From Methanococcoides alaskense (lineage in GTDB: Archaea; Halobacteriota; Methanosarcinia; Methanosarcinales; Methanosarcinaceae): DNA of 18,543 bases. The first letter of the stretch is position 1. Each line of letters opens with the position of its first letter. Location of the stretch: contig NZ_JAVDQI010000017.1 in NCBI RefSeq assembly GCF_031454185.1, positions 1 to 18,543 of the forward strand. The letters run 5' to 3'. Shown one piece after another: positions 1 through 7,591 of the stretch. The notes below the pieces were generated by a model. It ran no database searches. It saw only the letters and a list, made by a program, of their open reading frames with translations, and had not been told where the DNA came from. The position numbers and the translations under genes are program-made.

Positions 1-367
1 CAGTCAGAATTAATCGAACTGCCAAATTCAACGTCAGACCGAAAAAGCTCCGGTCTCCACTAATGATCTTGAATTGAAGGTGATTGAAATTCCACCCATT
101 GAGTGGATTCCCTTAAACTCCTCCATGCTATATATACGTTCCGAATCGGAAAGCATAACCACATTTTTTGAGAATGTGAATCCAGTCATGAAAGAGCATA
201 AACGTTTTTGAACCCTCATTCTGATCGTACCAAAAATGGCACCAATCAGCTCAATGAGAGCACCCCTACCACTACGTTCTCATATTTATATGTAGTGTGA
301 CAATGTATAGCATGATTGGGCAATACACCAAAATTTGAATACCTAAAAAAAGACAGGTTGATACATG

Positions 368-409
368 ATCTTCAGTGATAGCACGAAAATATGCATCAGC
401 ACTGAAGAT
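368..409. repeat. Perfect 10-bp inverted repeat, 22-nt loop
   Basis: ATCTTCAGTG at 368-377 is exactly complementary to CACTGAAGAT at 400-409, enclosing a 22-nt loop. A 10-bp perfect stem is unlikely in random spacer of this size. No T-run follows on either side and no gene ends here, so it is not an obvious terminator. It could be a small structured RNA, a protein-binding site or a remnant of a mobile element end. Confidence 0.5.
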
Positions 410-566
410 ACCCAGGGACAAAAGCACGCACGTTCATTAATAATCTTGAAATCGAGCTTTCGGACATTAAAACTTAAGCAAACATATATGGAAACCATTA
501 ATAACAGGTACATATGAGTTCGCTATGATGAAAACAAGTGAAGTATCATTACAATTTACATAGGAC

Positions 567-582
567 AATATGATACCATATT
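567..582 (-). terminator. Small hairpin after the pentapeptide gene
   Basis: AATATG (567-572) pairs with CATATT (577-582) around a 4-nt loop, about 17 bases beyond the pentapeptide gene stop. The stem is AT-rich and no strong T-run follows on the minus strand, so its role as a 3'-end signal is weakly supported. Confidence 0.25.
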
Positions 583-598
583 ATGATTTAGAAATTGT

Positions 599-1177
599 TC
601 ATTCCAGTTCAATATCATAAACATTTAAGAGGGAGATAACTTCAGGAACAGAAAATTTTGTTTTCCTTAGAAAATTGTTATTTGGGTCTATATCATAGTT
701 CTTTGCGTTTTTGAAGGATGCAAAGCTCAGGTTCGCATTTTGAAAATGACTACTCTTAAGATCGGAATTTTCAAAATTAGTTTTTGTCAGGTTGGCACTT
801 ACAAAATCACAGTCATATACCTGACAATTACTGAAATCCGTATTTTCTAAATTCAGATAAGAAAACACTGACAGGGAAATAAATGAGTCTTCGAACCCAA
901 AACTGAGTATGAAGTCATTGCATTTTGAAAAGTCCAATCCCAGAACTTTACAGTTCTTGAATTTAATGTCCTGAAATCTTGTATTATCCAGGTCCACGTT
1001 TGATAAGTTGCAGTTTTCAAAAGCACAATCAATGAACTTTGAATTTTTGAAAGATACGTCTGAAAGGTCAATATCCTTGAAAATTTGAGATTCAAAGTCC
1101 TCATTCTGAAATTCCATGGATAACAGATATTGTTGCTCCATTATATTCTTTGTTAGACTAAACATCTCACTGAGCAT
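599..1177 (-). CDS. Qnr-type pentapeptide-repeat protein
   Basis: A 192-aa protein made almost wholly of pentapeptide repeats. Central Phe/Leu residues recur every five positions from about residue 23 to 83 and again from about 115 to 155 (for example F135, L140, F145, L150, F155), predicting a right-handed quadrilateral beta-helix. The two coils are separated by an irregular stretch at about 84-105, as between the two domains of Qnr/MfpA proteins. The C-terminal tail (YDIDP around 161-165, then FSVPE and LL) also matches the Qnr-like group, whose tails form a dimer helix. Known members mimic DNA and bind gyrase; Methanosarcinales do possess gyrase, so gyrase binding is a reasonable inference but not shown. 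No signal peptide or membrane segment, so cytoplasmic. The start is uncertain: ATG at 1177 and in-frame ATG at 1141 both lack a strong ribosome site. It stands alone, divergent from TrkH. Confidence 0.85.
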   Translation of the reverse strand: MLSEMFSLTKNIMEQQYLLSMEFQNEDFESQIFKDIDLSDVSFKNSKFIDCAFENCNLSNVDLDNTRFQDIKFKNCKVLGLDFSKCNDFILSFGFEDSFISLSVFSYLNLENTDFSNCQVYDCDFVSANLTKTNFENSDLKSSHFQNANLSFASFKNAKNYDIDPNNNFLRKTKFSVPEVISLLNVYDIELE

Positions 1178-1376
1178 TTAATAATTATTTATTCAGATTG
1201 AGTTACCAATTCTACTAAAATAAGAAAAAACGAAAGTTTGAGAGGAAGCGAATGCATCCTGCAAGAATAATTTATCAATCATTAACAACAATTTATGATA
1301 TAGTGTACAATGTGCATCACATATCTATAACTATACAGATTGATTGAGCATGGCACATTAGTAGAAAGGATGCCTT

Positions 1377-1390
1377 TTGATTGCAATCAA
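1377..1390. promoter_or_regulatory. 14-bp perfect palindrome upstream of TrkH
   Basis: TTGATTGCAATCAA is a perfect 14-nt palindrome 35 bases before the TrkH start codon, in the 248-nt spacer shared with the divergent pentapeptide gene. Its position fits an operator or activator site for a dimeric regulator, or a hairpin in the TrkH leader. I see no second copy in the window. Confidence 0.35.
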
Positions 1391-1425
1391 GTCTATTGTA
1401 AAAAACAAAAATTTAACAATATGGT

Positions 1426-2871
1426 GTGATCGGTCTGAGATATAATGTCGTGCTGGGTGTATTAGGTTCCATTTTCTGGTTACTTGCCGGATTCATGATT
1501 ATTCCATTGTTAGTTGCTGTTTATTATGGAGAAAGTTTACAGACATTTGCTATCCCTCTTGCCATTACTGTCTTTGTAGCATCTCTTTTTACATTGTTCT
1601 TTAAGAGAAAAGATGAGGAATGGAATCTAAAAGAAGGATTTTTTATTGTTGCAATTGGCTGGCTTGTTGCTGCAATATTCTATTCATTCCCCTACATGCT
1701 TGAAGGCGTACCCCCGATAAGTGCTTTGTTCGAATCCATGTCTGGAGTAACAGCTACCGGAGCAACTGCACTTATTGACATTGAGAGCCATAGCAGAAGC
1801 CTTCTTTTCTGGAGAAGCATGACCCAATGGCTTGGAGGTATGGGAATTATCATGTTGTTCATTGCCATCTTGCCAAAGCTCGGCATTGCAGGAAGGCAAA
1901 TGTTCCGCGCAGAGGTGCCGGGGCTTCAGGAAGAACAACTGCGACCGAGGATAAGGGAGACTGCAAAGATTCTGTGGCTTGTTTATATCGTGCTATCCAT
2001 TTCGGAACTGCTTATCCTGATGATTGCAGGCTTGTCCCCTTATGATGCCATCACCCATACATTTACATCGATCTCATGCTCCGGATTTTCCCCTTATTCA
2101 GACAGTATAGCAGCTTTTAATGACCCCATGGTCGAAGGGATCATCATGGTGTTCATGTTCCTGGGAGGAGCAAATTTTGCTCTTCATTATAAATCGATCT
2201 TTTCTGATAGAACAAGCCTGATAAAGGACCAGGAGTTCAAGTTCTATTTTGCGATTATTGCAATAGCAACCCTTGTTCTTGCCTATATGCTATTCAAGAC
2301 CGAAGTATATTCGCTTGCTGATGCTTTCAGGTACAGCAGTTTCCAGGTCATTTCAATCCTCACGACCACCGGCTATGCGACAGCAGATTTCAACCTCTGG
2401 CCGGATTCATCAAGATTCATCCTATTTTTGTTGATGTTCATAGGAGGCTGTGCAGGTTCTACTTCCGGTGGTGTGAAAGTAGTACGTCTGCTCCTTCTAT
2501 TAAAATATGCACAGAAAGTACTTTTTAAGGTAATTCATCCAAAAGCCATCATCCCGATCCGCTTCAATAATAAAACAGTCCCCGAAGAAGTCATACATTC
2601 CATCGTATCCTTCATGGTAATTTACCTCATGATCTTTTTTGCCAGCTCAACCCTGCTTTCATTAATGGGAATGGATTTCGTTACTACCCTGAGCGCTTCC
2701 ATTGCAACTCTGGGCAATGTAGGTCCCGGCCTGGGCCTCATAGGCCCGATGGCCAGTTTTGATTCTATCCCTGATCCCGGCAAGTTGGTCCTTATTGCTA
2801 ATATGTGGATTGGAAGACTCGAGGTCTTTACAGTTATTGTGCTGTTAACACCGGCTTTTTGGAAGCGTTGA
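1426..2871 (+). CDS. trkH: TrkH-family potassium uptake protein
   Basis: The 481-aa membrane protein is the ion-conducting subunit of a Trk/Ktr potassium system. It has the usual length and many hydrophobic helices. All four selectivity-filter loops of the superfamily can be seen in order: SGVTATGAT (about 106-114), TSISCSGFS (214-222), TTTGYATAD (313-321) and ATLGNVGPG (427-435). The ending GRLEVFTVIVLLTPAFWKR is typical of TrkH C-termini. Translation begins at GTG 1426; a stop lies just upstream in frame, so no longer form is possible, and the ribosome site is weak. The cytoplasmic NAD-binding partner TrkA is not a neighbour and must come from elsewhere. A potential operator lies at 1377-1390. 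Complete, with no sign of damage. Confidence 0.95.
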   Translation: MIGLRYNVVLGVLGSIFWLLAGFMIIPLLVAVYYGESLQTFAIPLAITVFVASLFTLFFKRKDEEWNLKEGFFIVAIGWLVAAIFYSFPYMLEGVPPISALFESMSGVTATGATALIDIESHSRSLLFWRSMTQWLGGMGIIMLFIAILPKLGIAGRQMFRAEVPGLQEEQLRPRIRETAKILWLVYIVLSISELLILMIAGLSPYDAITHTFTSISCSGFSPYSDSIAAFNDPMVEGIIMVFMFLGGANFALHYKSIFSDRTSLIKDQEFKFYFAIIAIATLVLAYMLFKTEVYSLADAFRYSSFQVISILTTTGYATADFNLWPDSSRFILFLLMFIGGCAGSTSGGVKVVRLLLLLKYAQKVLFKVIHPKAIIPIRFNNKTVPEEVIHSIVSFMVIYLMIFFASSTLLSLMGMDFVTTLSASIATLGNVGPGLGLIGPMASFDSIPDPGKLVLIANMWIGRLEVFTVIVLLTPAFWKR

Positions 2872-3254
2872 ACATGACAATTGTGTCGTGCAGGAAATAT
2901 CCCGAGCAGGATTTTGATGATGAGATAGGATTTTTTGAAAAGAAACCTGTTTCATATAATGCATTATTCCCCTGCTTAAAAGCTTGAAATAATGAGTTAC
3001 TTCACTAATATGTCCATTTTATAATCAATCAATTATTCAAAGACAATTCCCTAAGACCATATAAAAAAAGGAGCTGAAGACTTCATTGACATATTTAGGA
3101 TTTCCAGGCACCTGAAAAACCAACAGTGCTATATATAATCAGACCATGAATTGAATCAGTCAACGAATCCATCAAGACCTCCCAAGAATAAGGAATTTAC
3201 ACGTGTGGACCTTTTTGGACGAATTTGGTATAAAATATAAAGGGAGGAAAACAG
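2872..3254 (+). other. Spacer: doubtful 37-aa frame and zinc-ribbon leader
   Basis: Directly after the TrkH stop, an ATG at 2874 opens a 37-codon frame ending at 2987. It has three cysteines but no family resemblance and no ribosome site, so I treat it as doubtful. The rest holds a TATA-like TATATATAAT at 3130-3139, which would start a transcript near 3160-3165 and give the zinc-ribbon gene a leader of about 90 nt. A second TATA-like run lies at about 3057-3068. The SD GGGAGG sits just before the zinc-ribbon start. Confidence 0.45.
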
Positions 3255-3443
3255 ATGGAAAGAAGAAGCTTTAACGGCAGAGGCGGCGGAAGTGGTGGTT
3301 TCAACAATGGACCAAGAGAGATGCACAAAGCTAAATGTGCTGACTGCGGTCAGGAAACAGAAGTGCCTTTCGTACCGGACCCTGACAGGCCAGTATACTG
3401 CAAGGAATGCTACCAGAGCCACAGACCACCTAAACGATATTAA
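3255..3443 (+). CDS. Small CxxC-x17-CxxC zinc-ribbon protein
   Basis: A 62-aa protein with a Gly/Arg/Asn-rich, probably disordered N-terminus (residues 1-22) and a zinc-ribbon formed by C28, C31, C49 and C52. The exact CxxC-x17-CxxC spacing, with a KCADCG first knuckle and a VYCKECY second knuckle, matches the small archaeal and bacterial family known by that name, whose function is unknown. The RG/GG-rich lead suggests nucleic-acid binding, as in cold-shock-type RNA-binding proteins, but that is inference. The start is secure: a strong GGGAGG ribosome site lies 8-9 bases before ATG 3255. It is monocistronic, with a promoter-like TATA about 120 bases upstream and a hairpin terminator at 3490-3521. 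Confidence 0.9.
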   Translation: MERRSFNGRGGGSGGFNNGPREMHKAKCADCGQETEVPFVPDPDRPVYCKECYQSHRPPKRY

Positions 3444-3769
3444 GTGGATGTGAATCTTACTATTCTTTTAAACGATCAAATTAAGGTGTGCGATCAGAGA
3501 AAATGTTTCTGACATGATCGCCGCTATCTATTTTTAATTGATTTTTGTGCTATTCATCATTAATTTATAGACTAATTGGATTATCCCAGCGTTCAGTGAA
3601 TAAACTCAGATCAGTCACAACTAAAAATTTAATTGAATTCCCATATTTATCAGAAAAATGACCTTGCAGCCTCAGAACATTATCCGATCCATATGAAATC
3701 GATCGTATTAGCGACAATGGAAAATAAAATAGGGTGAAAAAGGGTACCACATAGCAATGGCATTCTTCT
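3444..3769. other. Convergent spacer between zinc-ribbon and TPR genes
   Basis: Contains the hairpin terminator at 3490-3521. A 71-codon minus-strand frame (3780 down to 3565) overlaps the 3' end of the TPR gene by 11 bases, but it would start with TTG, has no clear ribosome site and resembles no family. I leave it uncalled. Confidence 0.45.
3490..3546 (+). terminator. Two-part hairpin plus T-rich tail
   Basis: GCGATCA (3490-3496) pairs exactly with TGATCGC (3515-3521). Inside it, AGAAA pairs with TTTCT around a 3-nt loop, giving a stacked hairpin. Two T-rich runs follow (about 3529-3546). It lies 47 bases past the zinc-ribbon stop and is a good candidate for that gene's transcription end. 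Confidence 0.6.
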
Positions 3770-4669
3770 TTATTGTCCAACTAATGCGGTCATTATAAAC
3801 CCTGCAACTAATATCGCAACAATACCCACAACCCAGAACTTGATTATCTCTCTCATAGGTAATGTGAAAGGTACAGCATCCGTGACCTTATATTGAGATA
3901 TTGCAGGAGCAACATCATTAGGCGCAGTCTGGACCATTGTTACCTTTTCAACAGATGGTTCTGTTACAGATGCATTTACCCTTTTCTCATCTGCTTGTCG
4001 GATAACTTTTTGCGCAGGTTCCTTTACTGCAACAACAGGTTCTGCTTTTACCATATTCGGTTTTTCTACTGTAGCTTCAACAAAGGTACTCTCGCTCTTT
4101 TCTTCTGCAGCTTCAACGAATTTACCCTCACCATTCTCTTCTGGAATTACGATGGATTCAGCCATTTCAGACTCATCTTGCGTGTGAACCCCAGCATCAT
4201 ATTCAACAGGTACCTCGGATTCTCCTTCCAGCTCTTTGTTCTTTGCATCTTCGAACGCAGTCCACTTGTTGTCCTTGATTACCGGATTCACCGATTTCAG
4301 CCCTTCCTGCGGTTCTTCTATTATCTCGATCATATCATTAGCAGGAATAGCCTCATCTTCAAAATTAAGGGCATCTGAACCAAAGTTTACATTTTCAAAG
4401 GTCACATCAACATCCTGCTCAAAACCACCTGCAAGCCTTTCTATTTCATCTGCCTTTGCTCTTGAACCAAGTGCTGCATCTATCAGGCCCATTTCTTGTT
4501 GAGCATCTGCCATAAGTCTTAATGCTTGTGCATTTTCCGGTTCTATCAGTAGACATTTTGTGAAATATTTCACTTTCTTATCCTGACTTTTTGTTTGAAC
4601 TCCAAGGTCAAACCAGTTCTTAGCACTTTGATCCTTTTGTTTTTCCTTAAGCTTTTCAATAAAATCCAT
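3770..4669 (-). CDS. Tail-anchored TPR protein
   Basis: A 299-aa protein of unknown function with three parts. Residues about 1-75 form a helical tetratricopeptide-like unit (NWFDLGVQTKSQDKKVKYFTKCLLI..., then a second helix pair with ALRLMADAQQEMG). Residues about 80-270 are a low-complexity acidic linker rich in Glu, Val, Ala and Pro. The last 25 residues are one hydrophobic helix (IIKFWVVGIVAILVAGFIM), so the protein is likely held in the membrane by its tail with the TPR in the cytoplasm. I chose ATG 4669 because GGGGTG lies about 8 bases upstream; an in-frame ATG at 4738 would add 23 residues but has no ribosome site. It could scaffold a membrane complex, but no partner is evident. Confidence 0.8.
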   Translation of the reverse strand: MDFIEKLKEKQKDQSAKNWFDLGVQTKSQDKKVKYFTKCLLIEPENAQALRLMADAQQEMGLIDAALGSRAKADEIERLAGGFEQDVDVTFENVNFGSDALNFEDEAIPANDMIEIIEEPQEGLKSVNPVIKDNKWTAFEDAKNKELEGESEVPVEYDAGVHTQDESEMAESIVIPEENGEGKFVEAAEEKSESTFVEATVEKPNMVKAEPVVAVKEPAQKVIRQADEKRVNASVTEPSVEKVTMVQTAPNDVAPAISQYKVTDAVPFTLPMREIIKFWVVGIVAILVAGFIMTALVGQ

Positions 4670-4755
4670 TTGAGACACCCCTTGGAACAAAACCTGCAGT
4701 TTTGTCGGAATATATGCATGAGCAGACTTGCATAACATAATAATCTTTGATAACT

Positions 4756-4767
4756 ATAAAAATATGT
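4756..4767 (-). promoter_or_regulatory. TATA-like box for the TPR gene
   Basis: On the minus strand this reads as a CATATTTTTATA run. A start about 25 bases on, near 4735, gives a leader of roughly 65 nt before the SD-supported ATG at 4669. It would also allow a leaderless message from ATG 4738, so the two starts cannot be fully separated. Confidence 0.35.
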
Positions 4768-4815
4768 TCCTTGTTAAATTAAAAATATAGACTCACTTTC
4801 ACCAGATTAAATGAG

Positions 4816-6105
4816 TTAGAGATATTGATCATAGATAGCATCAAGCTCTTTGCCTGAAATACTTTCCATGATACTTATATGGTCACTTTTATCGACATTA
4901 TCCATATTGATGAATTCCATACCAGCATCCCTGAACGTATCCATGCCAACATCCTCGTAGAGGGAATAAGTTAAAAGAAATGCCCTTTTGTAATTTAATT
5001 TGGTCTGATATGCATAGCCCGGAGCTAATTCAGAAGGTGTTGACCAATCGGAAAGCTTCCCTTCATTCCTTTCATTATCTCCAATATCTGAGAGTCGATC
5101 CAGTTCCTTTGTGGCTTGTAAAGGGTCGAGCTCTTCAAGCACCTTCATAGCATAGAAATTAGCATAACCTTCATCCATCCACAATTGTTCGAAAGAACAG
5201 CTTTCTGTCCAGTAATGGGCTAATTCATGTACCAATGTTATGTCCCTTGATGTATGAAGCAATAATATCCCCTTGCTCCAGTTATTAAGACCACCATAAC
5301 CACCAGTATCTTCCATACTGCTTTCAGTAATGGTTATGTCATAACCAGCAGGATATGCAACACCCCATATATCTTCGAGAATTACAAGGCTACTGGATGT
5401 CGTATCCATAACATGTTCTGCCCACCGCTCTTCCCCATCCCAGTACCTGACTGTCACGAGGACATCTTTTTCCTTTAGTTTCACAGTTTCGGTCATACTG
5501 TTCAGTTCAGTATGCCTTACAAGATCAACTGTTATTGGTACAACACCCTTTCCCAAATTGTCGAGATCAATTACATAGCTATCTTTCAGAGGTACTATCA
5601 CGCAATTCTGTGTATTCAGATACACCTCATATCCATCCGGCATGGTGACCTTTGCAGTTGCACTATCGGTGTTATCCCATATATTGAAAACAGCGGTATT
5701 TTGGTTGACCATCATGTCATATTCAACTGTAAATTTGAAAACATCTCCATACCATATCTGTTCATTGAAATTAAATACATAAAATTCCCCATCACCCTTC
5801 GTATATTCCATACTGTTGGAACTATCATATGCCCTGATGTCCTCAGCACCATCGGGGATGTAATAAATATAGGTGTCATAATAACCCTGCCAGTAACGAG
5901 TATTTTCATCGATGTTAGTGAATGTGACCTCTTTAGTCACATGGACAATATTTTCGTCACCCAGAAGCTCGTAACTAAGTTCAGCAGATGTGGAGATCCC
6001 ATCCCCTCCGGCTGCAACGAGGTTTACTGATGTTATGAACAGAAAAATGAAAAAAAGTATTATTGCTGCATCTATTGCAAGAACCTTCTTTTCAGACACC
6101 CTCAT
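4816..6105 (-). CDS. Membrane-anchored M1-like zinc peptidase
   Basis: A 429-aa protein with an N-terminal membrane helix (about residues 8-31, likely an uncleaved anchor or signal peptide), a long beta-rich region, and a gluzincin active site. HELAH (293-297) supplies two zinc histidines and the catalytic Glu; the third ligand is probably E312 in the WMDEGYANFYA segment, which closely resembles the WLNEGFA of M1 aminopeptidases. GGYGGLNNW (268-276) lies where M1 enzymes carry GAMEN. A helical C-terminal part with a repeated armadillo-like look follows. The HExxH-to-Glu spacing is 14 residues, not the usual 18. The catalytic domain should face outside the cell. ATG 6105 has no clear ribosome site, so a leaderless message is possible. 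It ends 147 bases upstream of the TPR start; a shared transcript is uncertain. Confidence 0.85.
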   Translation of the reverse strand: MRVSEKKVLAIDAAIILFFIFLFITSVNLVAAGGDGISTSAELSYELLGDENIVHVTKEVTFTNIDENTRYWQGYYDTYIYYIPDGAEDIRAYDSSNSMEYTKGDGEFYVFNFNEQIWYGDVFKFTVEYDMMVNQNTAVFNIWDNTDSATAKVTMPDGYEVYLNTQNCVIVPLKDSYVIDLDNLGKGVVPITVDLVRHTELNSMTETVKLKEKDVLVTVRYWDGEERWAEHVMDTTSSSLVILEDIWGVAYPAGYDITITESSMEDTGGYGGLNNWSKGILLLHTSRDITLVHELAHYWTESCSFEQLWMDEGYANFYAMKVLEELDPLQATKELDRLSDIGDNERNEGKLSDWSTPSELAPGYAYQTKLNYKRAFLLTYSLYEDVGMDTFRDAGMEFINMDNVDKSDHISIMESISGKELDAIYDQYL

Positions 6106-6399
6106 GATAAAGAAGTTCGCATGGACACATACTTAACTTGTATGGTAATAATTATATAATTCGTGTACATTATATAAGGAGTATATAAAATCAAAAATTG
6201 ATTATAGAATATAAATGCACAATTTTCAATATGTATCAAGCAAATTTACTAAAATGATATCTATCAGCTTTGTGTAAATGAGATCTGCACATAACTTCTC
6301 AAAAGTTCTAAATTAAATGCAGGCAAAACAAAAAAGTATTAAAATGAAGCAAATACTATTGTTATATCGATATCTGTGTGTTTATCGGGAGTGTTTTTG
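6106..6399. promoter_or_regulatory. Divergent promoter region, peptidase / ABC permease
   Basis: 294 AT-rich bases between divergent genes. TATA-like runs occur at about 6149-6160 (AATTATATAATT, itself a palindrome) and at 6170-6189 (TTATATAA and TATATAAAA), suitable for the peptidase promoter or for plus-strand transcription. Near the right end, GGGAGTG at 6388-6394 is a ribosome site for ATG 6400. No small gene was seen. Confidence 0.4.
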
Positions 6400-7510
6400 A
6401 TGTTCGAGTTCACTATAGCAATGCACCACATAAACTCTCGCCGTCGCCATGCATTTTTTTCTTTAATGTTTGCAGGAAGAGCTCCTTGAGATAACTATCG
6501 AAAACACTCCACATATCGTAATAAGCCCACAATCCGAAGATGGTGACGAACTGCACCTTTACAAGTATCTCACGTCAGTGATAAGCGAGAAAGAAGGTGT
6601 TTTGGCAGTATCGCCTTATCTTTCGGGACAAGCGGCTCTAAAATATAAGGACAATACCGAAGGGGTCCTGATCAAAGGGATAGAAGCTGAAGATCATGTA
6701 ATGCATGTCAGTGAGGACATCGTTTCCGGAAGCTTTACAATGCTTGCACTTACGGGCCATGGCATTGTTCTTGGTGATAAACTTGCAGACAACCTTGAGG
6801 TTGGTCTCGGAGATAATGTGGAAGCAATTTATCCAGGTTCAAATAAACGGGTCTTTAAGGTAGTGGGGATAATCAACACCGGCACTCCGATCGATGAAAG
6901 TGTTACATATGCCAGACTGGGAACATTGCAAGAGCTTTTCAGGAAGAATGGTGTCGTCACTTCTATAGGTGTCAGAGTGTTCGATCCATATCAAGCGGAA
7001 GCAATTGCAGCTTCAATTGAAACCGATACCAGTGCTGATGCGGTAAGCTGGCTGGAAGCCAACAGTGAGATCCTGGAATTACTAAATACACAGCGCGTAT
7101 TCATCTGGATATTTTATGCACTCATCTACGTCATTGCTGGATTTGGTATTGCCAACACTCTGGTTACCGTTGTCATGGATAAGAAAAAAGAGATAGGCAT
7201 GCTCATGGCCATGGAAGTATCACGAAGAAGCATCACTTCCATATTTCTGATAGAATCAGCGGTTCTCGGAGCTTTTGGCGTTATTGCAGGTTGTATTATT
7301 GGCTACATCGCATCTGTTTCAATTGGAGCATATCAACTTGAATTGCCCAGTGAGATGTATTTGGGACTGGAAACGATGCCAATTACGATCCTTGCCAGTA
7401 ACTTTTTTTATGCTGCAACCTTTGCATTTATCCTGAACGTTCTTGCAGGCGTTTATCCTGCAAGACGTGCCTCAAGGCTCGATTCGGTTGAATCTATTGA
7501 AGGCGATTGA
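6400..7510 (+). pseudogene. Broken FtsX/MacB-type ABC transporter permease
   Basis: The original start is ATG 6400, with GGGAGTG six bases upstream. It reads MFEFTIAMHHINSRRRHAFF, the usual cytoplasmic lead of this permease family, then hits TGA at 6487 after 29 codons. From about 6470 another frame continues to 7510 with the rest of the protein: QEELLEITIENTPHIVISP, an intact MacB-like extracellular domain, and three C-terminal helices ending in YPARRASRLDSVESIE. The first membrane helix, expected between FFSLM and FQEEL, is missing. Frames imply a loss of 3n+2 bases, about 60 judging from intact relatives. The conserved Gly of the MLMAMG motif is Glu here. No ABC ATPase gene adjoins. An internal TTG at 6470 could in principle yield a permease lacking helix 1, but function is unlikely. 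Confidence 0.8.
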
Positions 7511-7591
7511 ACGCTCAATGATTGGATATATTATCTGCCGGTTTAAATGAAACTGCCCGATATAAGTGCCAGATGCTGACACCTTTGGTCC

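Larger units (their letters stand above)
1..598. other. No recognisable gene; AT-rich spacer
   Basis: No reading frame here looks like a protein family I know. One 61-codon frame on the minus strand (219 down to 34) begins with ATG but has no ribosome site and no recognisable motif, so I do not call it. The stretch does hold one clear inverted repeat (368-409) and a small hairpin (567-582) just past the stop of the pentapeptide gene. It may contain the eroded end of an older gene, but nothing I can identify. Confidence 0.5.

Noticed and set aside
34..219. 61-codon minus-strand frame at the left edge
   Set aside because: No ribosome site, no family resemblance, and short enough to occur by chance.
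2874..2987. 37-codon frame right after TrkH
   Set aside because: ATG sits three bases past the TrkH stop, but there is no ribosome site and no recognisable motif.
3565..3780. 71-codon minus-strand frame after the TPR gene
   Set aside because: TTG start, no ribosome site and no known family; the overlap with the TPR stop alone is not enough.
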